From: Rhizomys pruinosus
Taxonomy: Eukaryota > Chordata > Mammalia > Rodentia > Spalacidae
Direction: 5' to 3'
Length of the DNA stretch: 64,000 nucleotides
NCBI GenBank assembly: GCA_009823505.1
Contig: VZQC01006354.1
Coordinates: 496,001 to 560,000, forward strand
The position numbers and the translations under genes were made by a program. Below are positions 33,011 to 44,749 of the stretch, in pieces. Numbering within the stretch: position 1 is the first letter of the stretch; each line of letters opens with the position of its first letter. A model generated the notes under the pieces. That model worked only from the letters and a program-made list of their open reading frames with translations, had not been told where the DNA came from and did not search any database.

Positions 33011-33715
33011 GGGCTGCTGCTGATGAAGGTGCCAGTTGTCTGGCACTGCTGGTGATGTGGGGGGGGGGCTGGTCACCCATCCTGTTGCTGATTAAGAATG
33101 CCAACAAAGGCTTGTAGCCATTCTGAAAAGCTGGTGACCTTTCAGCAGCAGCTGATGACTACAAAATTGGTTATTTTGCAGACCACGTGCTGTGAAGTTG
33201 GTGACTCCACAGGCCTGATGCTGGTAGCTGAACCCTGTCTAAGGGTTGGTTCCCCCTAGCTCAAGACCTTTGCTATGTAGCTCTCACCCATGCTAAGGGA
33301 TTGATTATCCACAGAGCTTTACCTCTGGCTCAGGGGATAAGGCCCCTTTAACTGATTGAGCTAGCTGAAACCCCAATTGCAGATCTGATTGTTCTACAAT
33401 TAACTGGCACCTGAATCATGCATCACAAACCCAGAGATCCTGTCAGGTGGTAATGAAGATCCACTTTATTGTATACAGTATCTCACTTACATAGACAGAA
33501 TGATGTCATCTCTCAAGGCCCAATCCCAGACCCCCTGCATCATGTGCTGTAAACCTCAGTAGCCCTGCATCAGGAGCTTATCTAGGAATCTTTATCATGA
33601 GCTGCTCTCACCTAGGGGTGGGGTCAGGTGAGGACTGAGCAGGCAAGCAATTTAAAACAATGCAGCCACAGGTGGCTTGCCTTCACCTACACTCATTCCC
33701 ACACCCACCTCTGTG
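33011..33715 (-). mobile_element. LTR-like insertion, antisense
   Basis: About 700 bp separate two halves of one L1M fragment. A reverse polyadenylation signal (ccactttattgta) lies at about 33465. The left part is rich in gctg(c/a)tga repeats. The family is not recognised, and TG/CA ends and target duplication were not settled. Confidence 0.45.
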
Positions 33716-33850
33716 GGATTACTTGTTCTGGATATTTCTTGTCAATGGACTCATACTATGACATTTTGTACCTGGCTTCTTTCAGTAAACAAGTTTCCAC
33801 AGTGACCTGGACCTCTTGATATTCCTTTCCATATTGTTTCATGAAGCTAT
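33716..33850 (-). mobile_element. Ancient L1M 3' UTR fragment, antisense (part 2)
   Basis: ctggatatttcttgtcaatg, gactcatactatgacatttt and acctggcttctttcagtaaa are the reverse L1M continuation of part 1. Confidence 0.7.
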
Positions 33851-34124
33851 ATAGATGAATACTAACCTAAATTCCATGCCCCAGCAGCCCTCTTGATATA
33901 AGCCTTGTGCTACCCAATGTCCACTCAAAGAGTTAGTGTCTCCAGGGGCCATATCTCCAGAATGTCTTGGGGTTGTTCAGTACCCATAAGCACGTATTCA
34001 TAGATGCAGAGCAATGAGTAAGCAGCTGGTTATATGTTGGGAATACATAGCTGCAAAGCATTCTTGGAGGTGGAAATAGAACCCCATTATGAAGGACAAT
34101 CAGTCAAGCACCCAAAAAAAAGCA

Positions 34125-34195
34125 GTTTGGTGGAGTGTGGTGACTATATTCCCAGTACTCCAGAAGTAGAGGCAGGACAATTACAAGTAAAACTA
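34125..34195. mobile_element. Possible B1 remnant
   Basis: tggtggagtgtggtgactat, cagtactccagaagtagagg resembles a decayed sense B1 5' half. Confidence 0.4.
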
Positions 34196-34321
34196 AATCA
34201 CCACATGTAGAAGGAAACTATAATCTTATCTTTCACCTGGCACAAAAGTCAAATCCAAATACATCAAAGATCTCAATATTAAAGCTGAAAATCTGAAAAT
34301 GTTATTAGAAAACATAAGCAG
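34196..34321 (+). pseudogene. Host L1 ORF2 fragment before insertion
   Basis: Plus-strand ORF2 C-terminal text (atcaaagatctcaatattaa, agctgaaaatctgaaaatg). It stops at gaaaacataagcagt and continues after 36795. Confidence 0.75.
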
Positions 34322-34792
34322 TTGTAGAGACCTTTGGCATCTTCAGTTAGGTTTGTTCCTAGGTATTTTGTTGCTTTTGATGCTATAGTGAAGGGGAATG
34401 TCTCCTTATATTCCTTCTTCAGTTGCTTATTGTTGGCGTAAAGAAAGGCTACTGATTGTTGTAAGATAATTTTGTATCCTGCCACTTTACTGAAAGTCTT
34501 AATCATTTCTAGGAGTTTTCTGGTGGAGTTTTTAGCATCCTTTAGATAAACTATCATATCTTCTGCAAAAAAAAGTGATAGCTTGACTTCCTCTTTTCCA
34601 ATTAGTACTCCTTTATTTTCCCCTTCTTGTCTTGTTACCCTAGCAAGCATTTCAAGCACTACACTGAAGAGGAGTGGCAATAGTGGGCATCCTTGCTGTG
34701 ATCCTGCCTTTAAGGGGAATGCTTCTAACTTTTCTCCATTTAGGATGATGTTGACTGTGGGTTTCTTGTATATGGCTTTGATTACACCGAGA

Positions 34793-36230
34793 TTGAAGAA
34801 GATGGAAAGACTTCCCATGCTCATGGATTGGAAAAATTAATATCATAAAAATGTCCATTCTACCCAAATTAATATACATATTAAATACAATCCCAATTAA
34901 AACCCCCAAGAGTTTCTTCACAGACTTGGAAAAGAAAATCCTTAAATTCATATGGAAAGACAAAAGACCCTGAATAGCCAAAGCAACCCTGAATGAAAAG
35001 AACAATGGGGGTGAACACTATACCAGACTTCAAATGCTATTACAGGGCTATTATCATAAAAACAGCCTGGTACTGGCACAAAAACAGACCTGTAGACCAA
35101 TGGAGCAAAACTGAAGATCCAAACTTGAGCACACCCAATTTCAGCCACCTCATATTTGACAAAGGGGCCATGGAGACCTACTGGAGGAAAGACAGCATCT
35201 TCAGCAAGTGGTGTTGGCAAAACTGGATCACCATGTGTAGAAGAATAAAACTAAACCCCTACCCCTTGGCCTATAAAAAATCAACTCCAAATGGATCAAA
35301 GACCTCAAGGTGAAACCTGAAACCCTGAAGATGATAGAAGAAAACACTGGCAGTAACCTACAAAACACAGGCATAAGAAAAGACTTCTTAAATAAAAGAG
35401 CAGCTGCACAGGAAGTGAGGTGGACAATTGACAAGTGGGACCTCATTAAACTCAAAAGCTTCTGTACAGTGAAAGAAACAATTGGTGAAGTGAAGAGAAA
35501 ACCCACAGAGTGGGAGGAAACCTTTACCAGTGATACATCTGATACAGCATTAACTTCCAGAATATACAAACTACTCAGAAAACAAAGAAGTAAGAAATCA
35601 AATGACTCACTCAAAAGATGGAGTAAAGAGCTGAGCAGAGACTTCACAAATGAGGAAATAAAGATGGCTGATAAACATCTTAAAAATGTTCAACATCAGT
35701 AATAATTAAGGAAATGCAAATTAAAACCACTTTAAGATAGCATCTCACTCCAATAAGACTGGCTAGGATCAAGAAAACAAATGATAACAAATGCTAGAGA
35801 GGTTGCGGGGAAATTCATCCACTGCTGGTGAGAATGTAAACTCATACAACCACTATGGAAAGCAGTATGGAAAACCCTGGAAAAAAACTCAAAATGAGCT
35901 TACCACCTGATCCACCCATACCACTCCTGGGTATATACCCACAAGAATTGTCCTACTGCAAAGATACATTCATTGCAGATTCACTGCAGCACTCTTCACA
36001 ATAGTGAAGAGCTGGAAGCAACCGAAATGCCCCTCAACCAATGAGTGGATAGAGAAAAATGTGGTACATCTACACAATGGAGTTCTATGGAGCTGTAAAG
36101 AAAGACAGCATCATGAACTTTGCAGGTAAATGGATGGAACTAGAAGATATTATGCTAAGTGAAGTAACACAGTCCCAGAAAAGCAAACACTATCCCTCAT
36201 TTGTGGAGGCTAGCACCAAGCACTGAGTTG
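34793..36230 (+). pseudogene. L1 ORF2 C-terminal half, fairly young
   Basis: Long open stretches (34993-35313, 35310-35702) encode the thumb/connection: IKTAWYWHKNRPVDQW, LIFDKGA, FSKWCWQNW and KLKSFCTVKET segments, all typical of L1 ORF2. Frameshifts at about 35310 and after 35702. The C-terminal cysteine region is at 35760-36190. Low decay suggests a relatively recent insertion. Confidence 0.88.
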
Positions 36231-36488
36231 TAAGGCAAATTGAGCAACATCAATGTTGTATACCCCTTTCCTTGAAGGCAGCTGTGCTCTTATAATATAA
36301 ATCCCTTAACAAGCTCCAGAATTAACCCATCACTTATTTTTAGACTCTGTAATCTTGGTATATGGGTAGAGGATATGTACACATATTTTAGAGTAATATA
36401 AACTTAAAAAGAAAAAATGTAAATGCTGAAATGTGATATGGAAATGACAGTTTGTGTACAGATGACATAATTTTAGTATAGGTGTGAC

Positions 36489-36520
<32 letters not shown>

Positions 36521-36795
36521 GGATATATGGATATGTTGAAGCAATACAGATTGGAGGGAACTACAACAGCAGAAGAACTGGGACAGGGAACTGACTGAAA
36601 CAGTAAAGTTCCTCCAAGAACAATAGTCCTCTGCTTTGAAAAACTGTGAAAAGAATCAGAAAAAGATACAGGGCAGGAATAGCAGGGTGCATGAATTCAG
36701 GCGGGGTGTGGAGTATGAAAGGGGAGACAAGTCTAGATTGGAATGAGAAACGATGTATGAAATGCACAAAACTTCAATAAAAATGTAAAAAAAGA
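36231..36795 (+). other. Short L1 3' UTR
   Basis: About 560 bp after ORF2, with a TA/CA run at 36488-36525 and terminal gcatgaattcaggcggggtg, gagaaacgatgtatgaaatg and poly(A). Its last roughly 150 bp match the end of copy A (16390-16537). Confidence 0.75.
36487..36536. repeat. (TA)n/(ATGG) simple repeat
   Basis: TA-rich run followed by ggatatatggatatg. Confidence 0.85.
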
Positions 36796-37439
36796 AAAAC
36801 ATAAGCAGTACCCTACATGATATGGGTGTAAGAAAAGACTTTCTAAATCAGACATTGTTGCTCAGAAATTAAGGTAAAGAATCAACCAGGACCTCATTAA
36901 ACTAAAAAGTTTCTGTACAGCAAAAGAAACAACCAAGGAAGTGAAGAGAAAACCCACAAAGTGGGAGAAAGATCTTCACCAGTGACACATCTAACAGAGG
37001 TTTAACATCCAAAAATACATAAAGAACTCAAAAAACAAAGAATCAAGAAAACAAATGATCCAATTAAAAGATATGCTATGGATCTGAACAAAGATTTCTC
37101 AAAAGAAGAAACAAAAATGGTTAAGAAAACACCTTAAAAAGTGTTCAACATCATTAGTAATTAGGGAAATAAAATTAAAACCACTTTAAGATTTCATCTT
37201 ATCCCAGTCAGACTGGCTAATATGAAGAGAAGAAAAAGGATAACAAATCCTGGAGAGGATGTGGGGATAGGGAAATGCTCATTCACTGCTGGTGGGACTA
37301 CAAACTAGTGCAACCACTGTGGAAATCAGTGGGAGAACTCTTAAAAAATTAAAAATGAACCTACCACTTGACCACTTGACCTAGTTATACCACTCTTCGG
37401 CATGTACCCAAAGGACTCTTTCTACTGCAGAGAAACTTG

Positions 37440-37695
37440 CTTGCCATGATGAGCTGATTTTCTCACCTGCAGGTCCCTTCCTTAACCTGCCTCACAGGAA
37501 TAAGGTAAAGAGTCTGGGATTGGCCGCTAGGAGGTGATGTCACATTGCCTGTATAAGTGACATGTTGCATTGAATAAGGTGCCATTGTACTTGGAATTGC
37601 ACTCTGCCATGTGTCCTCAGGCTGTTATTGAAGTGCTCCCAGGCATATACTTTCTCTATGGCCTGTTCCACCATGGACCTTCCCCACAGATAATG
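37440..37695 (+). mobile_element. LTR-like fragment inside L1
   Basis: Between two ORF2 pieces lies about 255 bp with tggccgctaggaggtgatgt, a TATA-like tgtataagtgac and caataaggtgcc, resembling an ERV LTR. Some host ORF2 text is missing around it, so the insertion came with a deletion. Confidence 0.5.
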
Positions 37696-37726
37696 AAAAT
37701 GTGGTACATTTACAAAATGGAGTTCT

Positions 37727-37962
37727 GGGGCTGGAGAGATAGCCTAGTGGTCAAGAGCACCGACCGCTCTTGCAGAGGACCCAGGTTCGATCCCCAGCAC
37801 CCACATGGCGGCTAAGAACTGTCTGTAACTCCAATTCCAGAGAACTCCAGTTCCAGGGGAATATGACACCCTCTTCTGACCTCCGAGGCATTGCACGACA
37901 CGGGTGCACAGACCTCCATGCAGACAATACATTCATACACATACAAAAATAAATAAAATTAA
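37727..37962 (+). mobile_element. B2/B3-type SINE, sense
   Basis: Exact target duplication aaaatggagttct (37714-37726 and 37963-37975). Full-length, with doubled block missing one base and an AAATAAA-type tail. Confidence 0.96.
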
Positions 37963-38100
37963 AAAATGGAGTTCTATTCAGCAGTAAAGAAAGATGAAAT
38001 TTGCATGTAGATGGATGGAACTTGAAACAATTATACTAAAGGAAGTAACAGACTCTGAAAAACAAACTCCATCATTTGTGAATCCTAGCACCAAATTCTT

Positions 38101-38425
38101 GTATGTGAGTATATATCCTGATGTAACTGTAGGAGCAAGAAAAATGGAAAGGAACCAGGGAGGTAAAGGGAAAGAAGGAGCCTGAGAGAGAACAGTGGGA
38201 GACAGATGTTACCAAGGGGGAAATGGGTAAAATGGTGTTATTTAAATGGGTGAAGGAGAGGAGGGTTATATAAGGAACTGTGAGAGTAAAGTGGAAAAAT
38301 GAGCTCAAGAAAGGGGGGTCATAGGAGACAGGTATTATCATGGGCAAAATGGAGTTACTTTAACTGGGGAGTGAGCAGGAAGGGTTAGACAGAGAGAGGG
38401 GAGAAAGATCAATCATGCCTAGCTA

Positions 38426-38465
<40 letters not shown>

Positions 38466-39710
38466 ATCAGATTAGTTAAAAAACCCACTGAAAAATTACA
38501 CATACCATATCTTTGCATGAGTCCTTGTGTATAGCTGAAGACTGCAGAATAAGAAACAGTGCCAGACAGGAGAAACCTCCCTTTCCGCTGTTGGCCAGAG
38601 TAGTTCAAGAGACTCCAAAATTTACATAGGCTATGGACACAGCCTTGATTGCCTCCCATAATTTGAAGGTAAGACACTATTGCTGAAGACAGAATGTACT
38701 TCAGACACAGAATTTGGAGCAATGGAGTGGGAAATGACCTGGAAGCTATCTCAGTTTCAGATGACAGTATGCAAATTACTAAGGGAGAACATCAATCGAT
38801 GATCCAATCCCAGCTTTAACACGTAGTGACCACAACGATGGCCAGCACAGCAAACTATATTGGTGCAGTAGTGGCTTGGGGAAAACCAACAGCTACTTAA
38901 TTGGATTTAAGGCCCATTCAGTGGAAGGAAACTCATATGTGGTACTGTAAACATAGCCAAATACACATGTATGGAGAGGTCATAGATTTTAGAGAAAACC
39001 CCAAGGTTGTCATATCCCTAGACAAATGTAATTTCTTGTTATGTACTAAATATGGATCTCTATAGTTACAGACAAATATCCTAGTCACCACTCACCAAAG
39101 AATCTTCTTTTGCAACAAATGGAGATTATTATAGAGTTCCACAACTGGTCACACACAGAGATTGTCTGTGAATTGCCCACATCTAAGAGACAATGGAATC
39201 ACTACATCTAAGGCTCACGAAATAAAGTAGAACAAGTGGTAGAGAGAATACTAATGCATTTCTCAACTCTCATCAATGAAGCTCCCTCATGAAACAGAGG
39301 GCCATGAACACAAAAAGACACAATTGGCCAAAGAATAGAGAACAGGAGTCTGCAGAGTGTAGGTCCTTGAACAGGAAAAACTCCTATAAACCCAGCACAG
39401 AACTGTGGAAATGGGCAGAAGGTCCTAATCTTAGCCAAAGAAAAATTGGCAGGTGATTACTGCTGGGTTAGGAAGAGCTGATCTTCCAGCGAGGGACTCT
39501 AGATAGGGTGATTAGACTCCAGGGGATGAACTTGCACTGAAGTGCATCTGGGGGCACTAACTTGACTCAATGGGCAATAACACAAATGACAGATGCATGA
39601 AATTCAGTTAGGGTGCCATGGGAGGGTGCCAGTGGAGAAGGGGCATAAAGATGAATACGGTGTTCTACAAGAAATGCACAAAAATTCAACAAAAATTTTA
39701 CAAAAAGACA
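38101..39710 (+). mobile_element. L1 3' UTR (Lx-like), plus
   Basis: Follows ORF2 directly. Purine-rich at 38130-38410, then (TA)n, then a long UTR with the landmark order seen again at 57770-58870 (gaaggtaagacactattgct, attggatttaaggcccattc, ggctcacgaaataaagt). It ends with acaagaaatgcacaaaaatt and an A-rich tail. Several 60-99 codon frames here are chance. Confidence 0.7.
38427..38459. repeat. (TA)n microsatellite
   Basis: About 16 TA units in L1 3' UTR. Confidence 0.95.

Positions 39711-39713
<3 letters not shown>

Positions 39714-39752
<39 letters not shown>
39714..39752. repeat. (GA)n microsatellite
   Basis: About 19 AG units next to the L1 A-rich tail, followed by three gaatagagaat-type units. 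Confidence 0.95.
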
Positions 39753-39757
<5 letters not shown>

Positions 39758-39769
39758 GAGAATAGAGAA

Positions 39770-41030
39770 TATGATGGAGCCTGACTTTGGATCCACAGCT
39801 CAGCCTTCAGTCTTACCACCAGGTTCTCAGACATCATCTTTATTTTAAGGAAATGAGATGGATGCCTTAAAAATATTCAGGATCCCAGAGCTAAAATATG
39901 AAAGCTATTAAAAATTCAGAAATTGATAGGCTGAACTCAGCACTCCGTAATGACATGGTGTCCAACACTTCCCTTTGCAGGATCAAGAAGCCAGTGAGAG
40001 GCACTGGGACTAAAGAAACCCATTACCTGGGAAAGTGGACAGGAGTCTCATTCAGTAAATTTTTAATATATGTGAATAACAAAGGGCACTGCACTTCACA
40101 AAGAAAGAAAAGCCAAAGGAAGTAGCAATTTTTATCTAAAACCCTAAGTTCAGAAATGAATGGACTTGACTTTCTATTATGTGTACCTTTGATTTGCTGG
40201 GGTTTTTTCCCCCTTGAGTGGGGCAGCTCCGGGTCTACAGGGTTTATACCTTACTTGCTGTATAGCAATTTTGATCCTCACCTGCCACCATATTTCAGAT
40301 GTGCCCCAAGGGCTCTGAGAGTAAATGATTCACTGACAGAGAGGGGCAGGGTGATGCTGCAGGAATAATGTTACTTGGGGACACAGTGAGAGTGGCGAAA
40401 GTGCCCTGCCCAGTCAGGAGTAGCTAAACCAGTTGTCCTGCAAAACATGGCTAAGAAATGGGAGCTCAGATCCTGCTCTCAAGAAGTGCAAGCCTATAAA
40501 TACGATGCCACGATCTTTATTTTTTGCAACATAAAGTTAACGATGCTTAAAATATGCACGGTGTTCCCCTATGGAACACTGAATTATCTTAATGTCTGAA
40601 CAGCTATGGATGGTCTATAAAGAAAATAGTTCAAAAGTGAGGAGAAATAAATGCAATTGTAAAACACAATCAGGGAGGGGAAGAAAAGACCCAGGTGTGT
40701 GCACAGCAGAGCAGAGGGAAAAAGAGAGCAGGCTCAGATGTGCTCCGTGCTGTTCTGTAATCACATCTTTGAAACACTGGATTCCTGGACTTCTACCTTA
40801 GAGACCTGTGAACCTTTCCTTGAGGTGGTTTTTCTTCTTGCTTTTTAACACAGGGGAAAGGTGCTTACTGAAGAAAACTAGCTGGAATGTTTTCTTCCTG
40901 AAGTGGTCCAGTGGGGGCAGGGGAGAGGGCTGGAGGAGGCGTTCATCACATAAAACAAATAAATCAAAACCAAACCAAAACAACAACTTCTAACTAATAT
41001 TTATGATCTCCAGACAGGCTGGCTGTGAGT
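39770..41030. other. Unique sequence, no gene seen
   Basis: Largely repeat-free. Frames at 40156, 40592 and 40808 (60-70 codons) have no recognisable motifs or splice context. Confidence 0.4.
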
Positions 41031-41034
41031 CTCA

Positions 41035-41505
41035 CTATGAGCTTCGCTAGGATAATCATTTGCACCCTCCTTCACCCACATATAATACAGGCTTTATTTA
41101 GCAAATAACAAAGTCGTTTCCCATAAAGTCAAAGGTCAGTTTTTGCAGTATTAATAGCTGCTCTAGAAGGGTCAGTGTTGTGCTATCCTACATTTTTTCC
41201 AGGGCCTGGAGATGCAATTTCCTACAATCTGCAGGCAATTTCCCACCAATTTTCTTGGGGAGCTAATAGGCTGTGACAGGAGATGGAGCTAGCAAGCAGC
41301 AGGCGGCTTCAGAAAAGACAAATTGCATCGCTGCCACCTAACTGGGCAATCTAGATCGACAGAGTTTATAGCTTTGTAGTGTTATTGGGCCCCATGCTAA
41401 CAGCAAATCATTCACGCTGCTTGCTGAATTTCATATTCCCTTCCTTCTGAATTTGTTATTGCCACATATCACTTTGTAGCACTTTCCCTGGAAATTGCAC
41501 TAAAA
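41035..41505. promoter_or_regulatory. Candidate conserved non-coding block
   Basis: Repeat-free, low CpG, compositionally even, with many short A/T-core transcription-factor-like words (taataggctgtga, gacaaattgcatcgctgcc, gggccccatgctaac, aaatcattcacgctgc). The appearance is that of vertebrate developmental enhancers. This is inference from texture only; no alignment was possible. Confidence 0.25.
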
Positions 41506-41512
41506 AAAAGGA

Positions 41513-41543
<31 letters not shown>

Positions 41544-41545
41544 TG
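41513..41545. repeat. (GT)n microsatellite
   Basis: About 16 GT units with one interruption. Confidence 0.92.
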
Positions 41546-41939
41546 ACTTAAATGTCTCCTAAATTGCTTACCAGAAAATATTAGTATTCTGTAATTTCTG
41601 TTTATGGAGTTAGGCTAAGCTGATAGTGGTGAGGTAAGTAGATGGGAAAAAAGATTCAAAAAAAAAAAAAAGGAAAGCACAGTGCAAAGGTCATAGCACT
41701 TCGTCAGCAGATAGAGACTGTTCCTTCTAGACAGTCGATTCAGTGCATGTATACAGTCCAGCACATTTTAGAAAATAATATGAACATTAGCATCAGCAAA
41801 ACATACTTGCAGTGCCTTGCTTTGATGCTTTTATTAAGGAAAAACTAACAATTTAATATAACATTGGAAATGTTTTCATAGAATTATGTATGTCAATCTA
41901 TGTAAAATCTATGTAAATCTGTGTATGTGTGCACATGTA

Positions 41940-42015
41940 TGAACACTGGGTACTGAACCCATGGCCTCCTACATGCTAAGCACATGCTCTAACATAGAGC
42001 TATACCTCATGCCTA
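41940..42015 (-). mobile_element. ID/B4-like SINE fragment, antisense
   Basis: gggtactgaacccatggcct, acatgctaagcacatgctct and agagctatacct resemble a reverse tRNA-Ala-type ID head (B box gttcaa region and start). Decayed. Confidence 0.55.
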
Positions 42016-43080
42016 AATAATTTAAATAATGTAATTCATTATTTAAATAAATGTGCATTCTAAAAGATTCAGAAAGGATATATAAGGAGGGAGCCTGACT
42101 AAAAAAAAACTTAGTTATGATAATTCAAGCATTAGCCCAGTGATTTATAGATGATTTACTCTGAGGCAGGAGTGGCCAATTCTGAGTTTTCAAAAATGAG
42201 TAAGATGGATCATGGCTGCCAAGGATTGCACAATTTGGTGAAGAAGATGGGCATGTAGGCAGATACATCACAACCTGTCCTGGCTGAAGTTGTCTAAATG
42301 CTGTGAAAGATAGAACGACTCAGATAGAGCTAGATAGTACAAGTAACAGCCAGTTGAGACAGGACATCTGTCATCGCAGCAGCTCTCAGGAGGATCCCGA
42401 GGTCAAGGCTGGCCTGGACCGAGTGAAAGATCCTATCTTTAAAACAAGAAAATAAAACAAAGCAACACAGATAAATCAACAGCTCAGATCCAGTCAGCCC
42501 TGCTGCCCTCCCCCATGTCTGCTCTAGATGAACCATGTACAAACAGCCATCTGTGCACTCTATCTGCATGTAGAGATTGCTGTGGGAAACTGTAAACCCA
42601 GAAATGTTTGGTTCATGAGAACTGCAGTCTTATCCTGAGGCAAAGGCTACACTGAGCCCAGGGCTGAAGAAGCTACATAGCAAGGCTTCAGAATTGTGTG
42701 TACAGAGAGATTTTCAGATTCCCTAGCTCATCCTGTGTACCTTTTTCCCAAGTGATATCTATATCCAAAAACAGTTTTAAAAGTCTGGAAAAAAAGTAGT
42801 CACCCCTAAAGATTAGGTGGCACCTAGTCTTTACAGATTAAACAGTGGAAATATGTCCTATCCTTTTGGGTGGGATCTCACACTGGAAGGCATAAGTATT
42901 TTTCTGTATTTTGCTGATATTGCAGAAAAGAGCACTTCAATGAGAGAAACAAGTTGCAGCACGGCAATTTTCAAACTGTGGCCTGGCAGGGTTGATTTTA
43001 GCACATCGTGCTGGCTTGGTACTGAAGACAGTTAGTGGATATTTATCCATGACCTCATCACCAGTACGTGTTTCCATGTT
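42016..43080. other. Mostly unique sequence
   Basis: A weak B1-like phrase at 42380-42440 (cgaggtcaaggctggcctgg). Nothing else recognised. Confidence 0.4.
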
Positions 43081-43119
43081 GAAGGCTTTTTCTTTTTTTT
43101 TTTTTGGTGGCCATAAGTT

Positions 43120-43328
43120 TTTTATTATTATTATTTATTATTTTTATTTTATGTGTATGTGTATGGTCTGCATGTGTGTAAGTGAACCTGTGTCATGTGA
43201 CTCATGCCTACAGAGTCAAAAGAAGGTGTCAGATTCCCCTTAGCTGCCACATGGGTGCTGGGAACTGAATTCAGGTCCTCTGCAAGAGCAGCTGGTGCTC
43301 TTAAGCATTGAGCCATCTCTCCAGCCCC
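43120..43328 (-). mobile_element. B2/B3-type SINE, antisense
   Basis: Target duplication ggtggcca(t/c)aagt (43107-43119 and 43330-43342). Lacks the doubled block; ends gagccatctctccagcccc. Confidence 0.92.
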
Positions 43329-43427
43329 AGGTGGCCACAAGTCTTACAGAGTGTTTCTTAAACTTAAACCTCCAAGAGTCCTCCTTTTGCACTGACTGAA
43401 TTAATAAGAGTCCCTTAATCAACACGT

Positions 43428-43640
43428 TAACACAGCTATCCCTCAGTATCCATGAGAAATTCAGTCTAGGCCCTGAAGTTCATGCATACAGAAGATTTTT
43501 ATTATAAAATACATAGTATTTGATAGTATTTACACATAATTCACATATGTCCTTTATATTAAAGATCCTCTCTACTCATTATAAATAATATAGCATAAAT
43601 TTTATGTAAATTGTACTGTTTAGAAAACAGCAAGGAAAAA
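43428..43640 (+). mobile_element. Old DNA transposon fragment (Tigger/MER-like)
   Basis: agctatccctcagtatccat, aatacatagtatttgatag and taattcacatatgtccttta follow the layout of a mammalian pogo/Tigger-type non-autonomous element. The family name is uncertain. Confidence 0.45.
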
Positions 43641-43644
43641 GTCT

Positions 43645-44470
43645 TAATATTCAATACAATTGTATTTTTTATAAATTTTTATATATTTTTCTTCAGCTGA
43701 ATTGTAGATGGGAGCCTACAGCCCAGAGAGTCAACTATAATCTCTGGAATAAACCAGTCTCTTCTCATGGACTTAAGGAATTTCCTATGGAGTTGGTCTT
43801 GGGTAAGACCCTGACATCTTCATGACCCATTCTTCTTTAGGTTAATATTGATAGATGTGCTCTGGGATAGGTATGATTTAATAGACGGCAGGTGTCCACC
43901 TGTCACAAATTTCTACAGATGGCAACACCACACTGTAGACAAAGCATGGGAATGGGTCCTTGAGTCAGGCCCATTTTAAATCCTATGAGGTATAGGAATT
44001 TGACCAAGTGACGTCAGCTTCAATGTGGGTAGTTGTAAGGGCTCTGGGAAACAGTGCTCAAGCAGCTGATCCCAATGGCCAGCACTAGCAGAGCACCTCT
44101 ACAGGAAATGCTCACAAGAAATGGCAGCCTCTCCTCCCACCTCTCCTTAATCTCTTACTCTTCCACCTTCATCCTCCATGCCCTCTATCCTTTTCTCCCC
44201 TTCTTCGACCACATCAATGGATGTTCTTCATCCCCTGACTAAAGCACCTATACATGAAATGCAGAGCTCTCCCGGGTGTCTGGAACCATACAGAATCAGC
44301 TCAGCTATGACTATGTGTGCCCTTTTTATTCTCTCTCTTCCTCACTGTGTTGCTGTTTCCCTGGGCCACAACTTTCAAATTGGGCAAGCCATGATAGAAT
44401 ACTATTGTTCCATGAGTAGATGCCCTTAAATCCATCTGTCATTTCTAGATATAATGGTCTGTAATCTGAT
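43645..44470. other. Unique sequence, no gene seen
   Basis: Frames at 44054 and 44178 (62-83 codons) lack any recognisable motif. Confidence 0.4.
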
Positions 44471-44487
44471 TGTTACCATTTTGTTTT

Positions 44488-44552
44488 GCTTTGCTTCAGC
44501 TTCAGACATGCTGGGATTCCAAGAGCATGCCACCACATCTGGCTCTGTGTCA
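44488..44552 (-). mobile_element. B1 remnant, antisense
   Basis: gacatgctgggattccaaga and catgccaccacatctggct are the left end of a reverse B1. Confidence 0.55.
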
Positions 44553-44749
44553 TTTCTTGCATGTTACATTCACATCTCTGTCCATAAGCTGCAGAAGCTA
44601 AAATGAGTGGAAATAACACAAATGGCACCAGGAGGCCTGAAAGCCACCTGGCCTCACTGAGTACCACACTTGTAACTGCAAGGGCTATAATTTAATTAAG
44701 AAAGGAAGAAAATTTAACTAAAAATAAAGCATGTTAGGTTATAAAAAAG

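Larger units (their letters stand above)
34322..36795 (+). mobile_element. Twin-primed (5'-inverted) L1 insertion
   Basis: Target duplication gaaaacataagcagt at 34307-34321 and 36796-36810. 34322 to about 34790 is antisense ORF2 (reverse transcriptase to thumb). From about 34793 the same ORF2 continues in sense to its end (about 36230), then a roughly 560-bp 3' UTR and an aataaaaatgtaaaaaa tail. In mRNA order the two parts abut with only about 15 codons missing. This is the diagnostic twin-priming structure. The antisense part retains a 181-codon frame with the reverse-transcriptase motif region (one catalytic Asp pair altered to A-E-D). Confidence 0.92.
36811..38100 (+). pseudogene. Host L1 ORF2 C-terminal region
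   Basis: Resumes after the twin-primed insertion: ctcattaaactaaaaagttt through ctggtgggactacaaact to the end near 38090. Stops throughout. An LTR-like block (37440-37695) and a SINE (37727-37962) interrupt it. Confidence 0.78.

Noticed and set aside
34279..34824. 181-codon frame as a possible gene
   Set aside because: It is the inverted part of an L1 ORF2 reverse transcriptase with disrupted surroundings, not a host gene.
39593..39784. Frame with Glu/Arg repeats
   Set aside because: Arises from the (GA)n microsatellite.
41940..42015. tRNA gene
   Set aside because: Only a decayed tRNA-derived SINE head; no cloverleaf can be formed.
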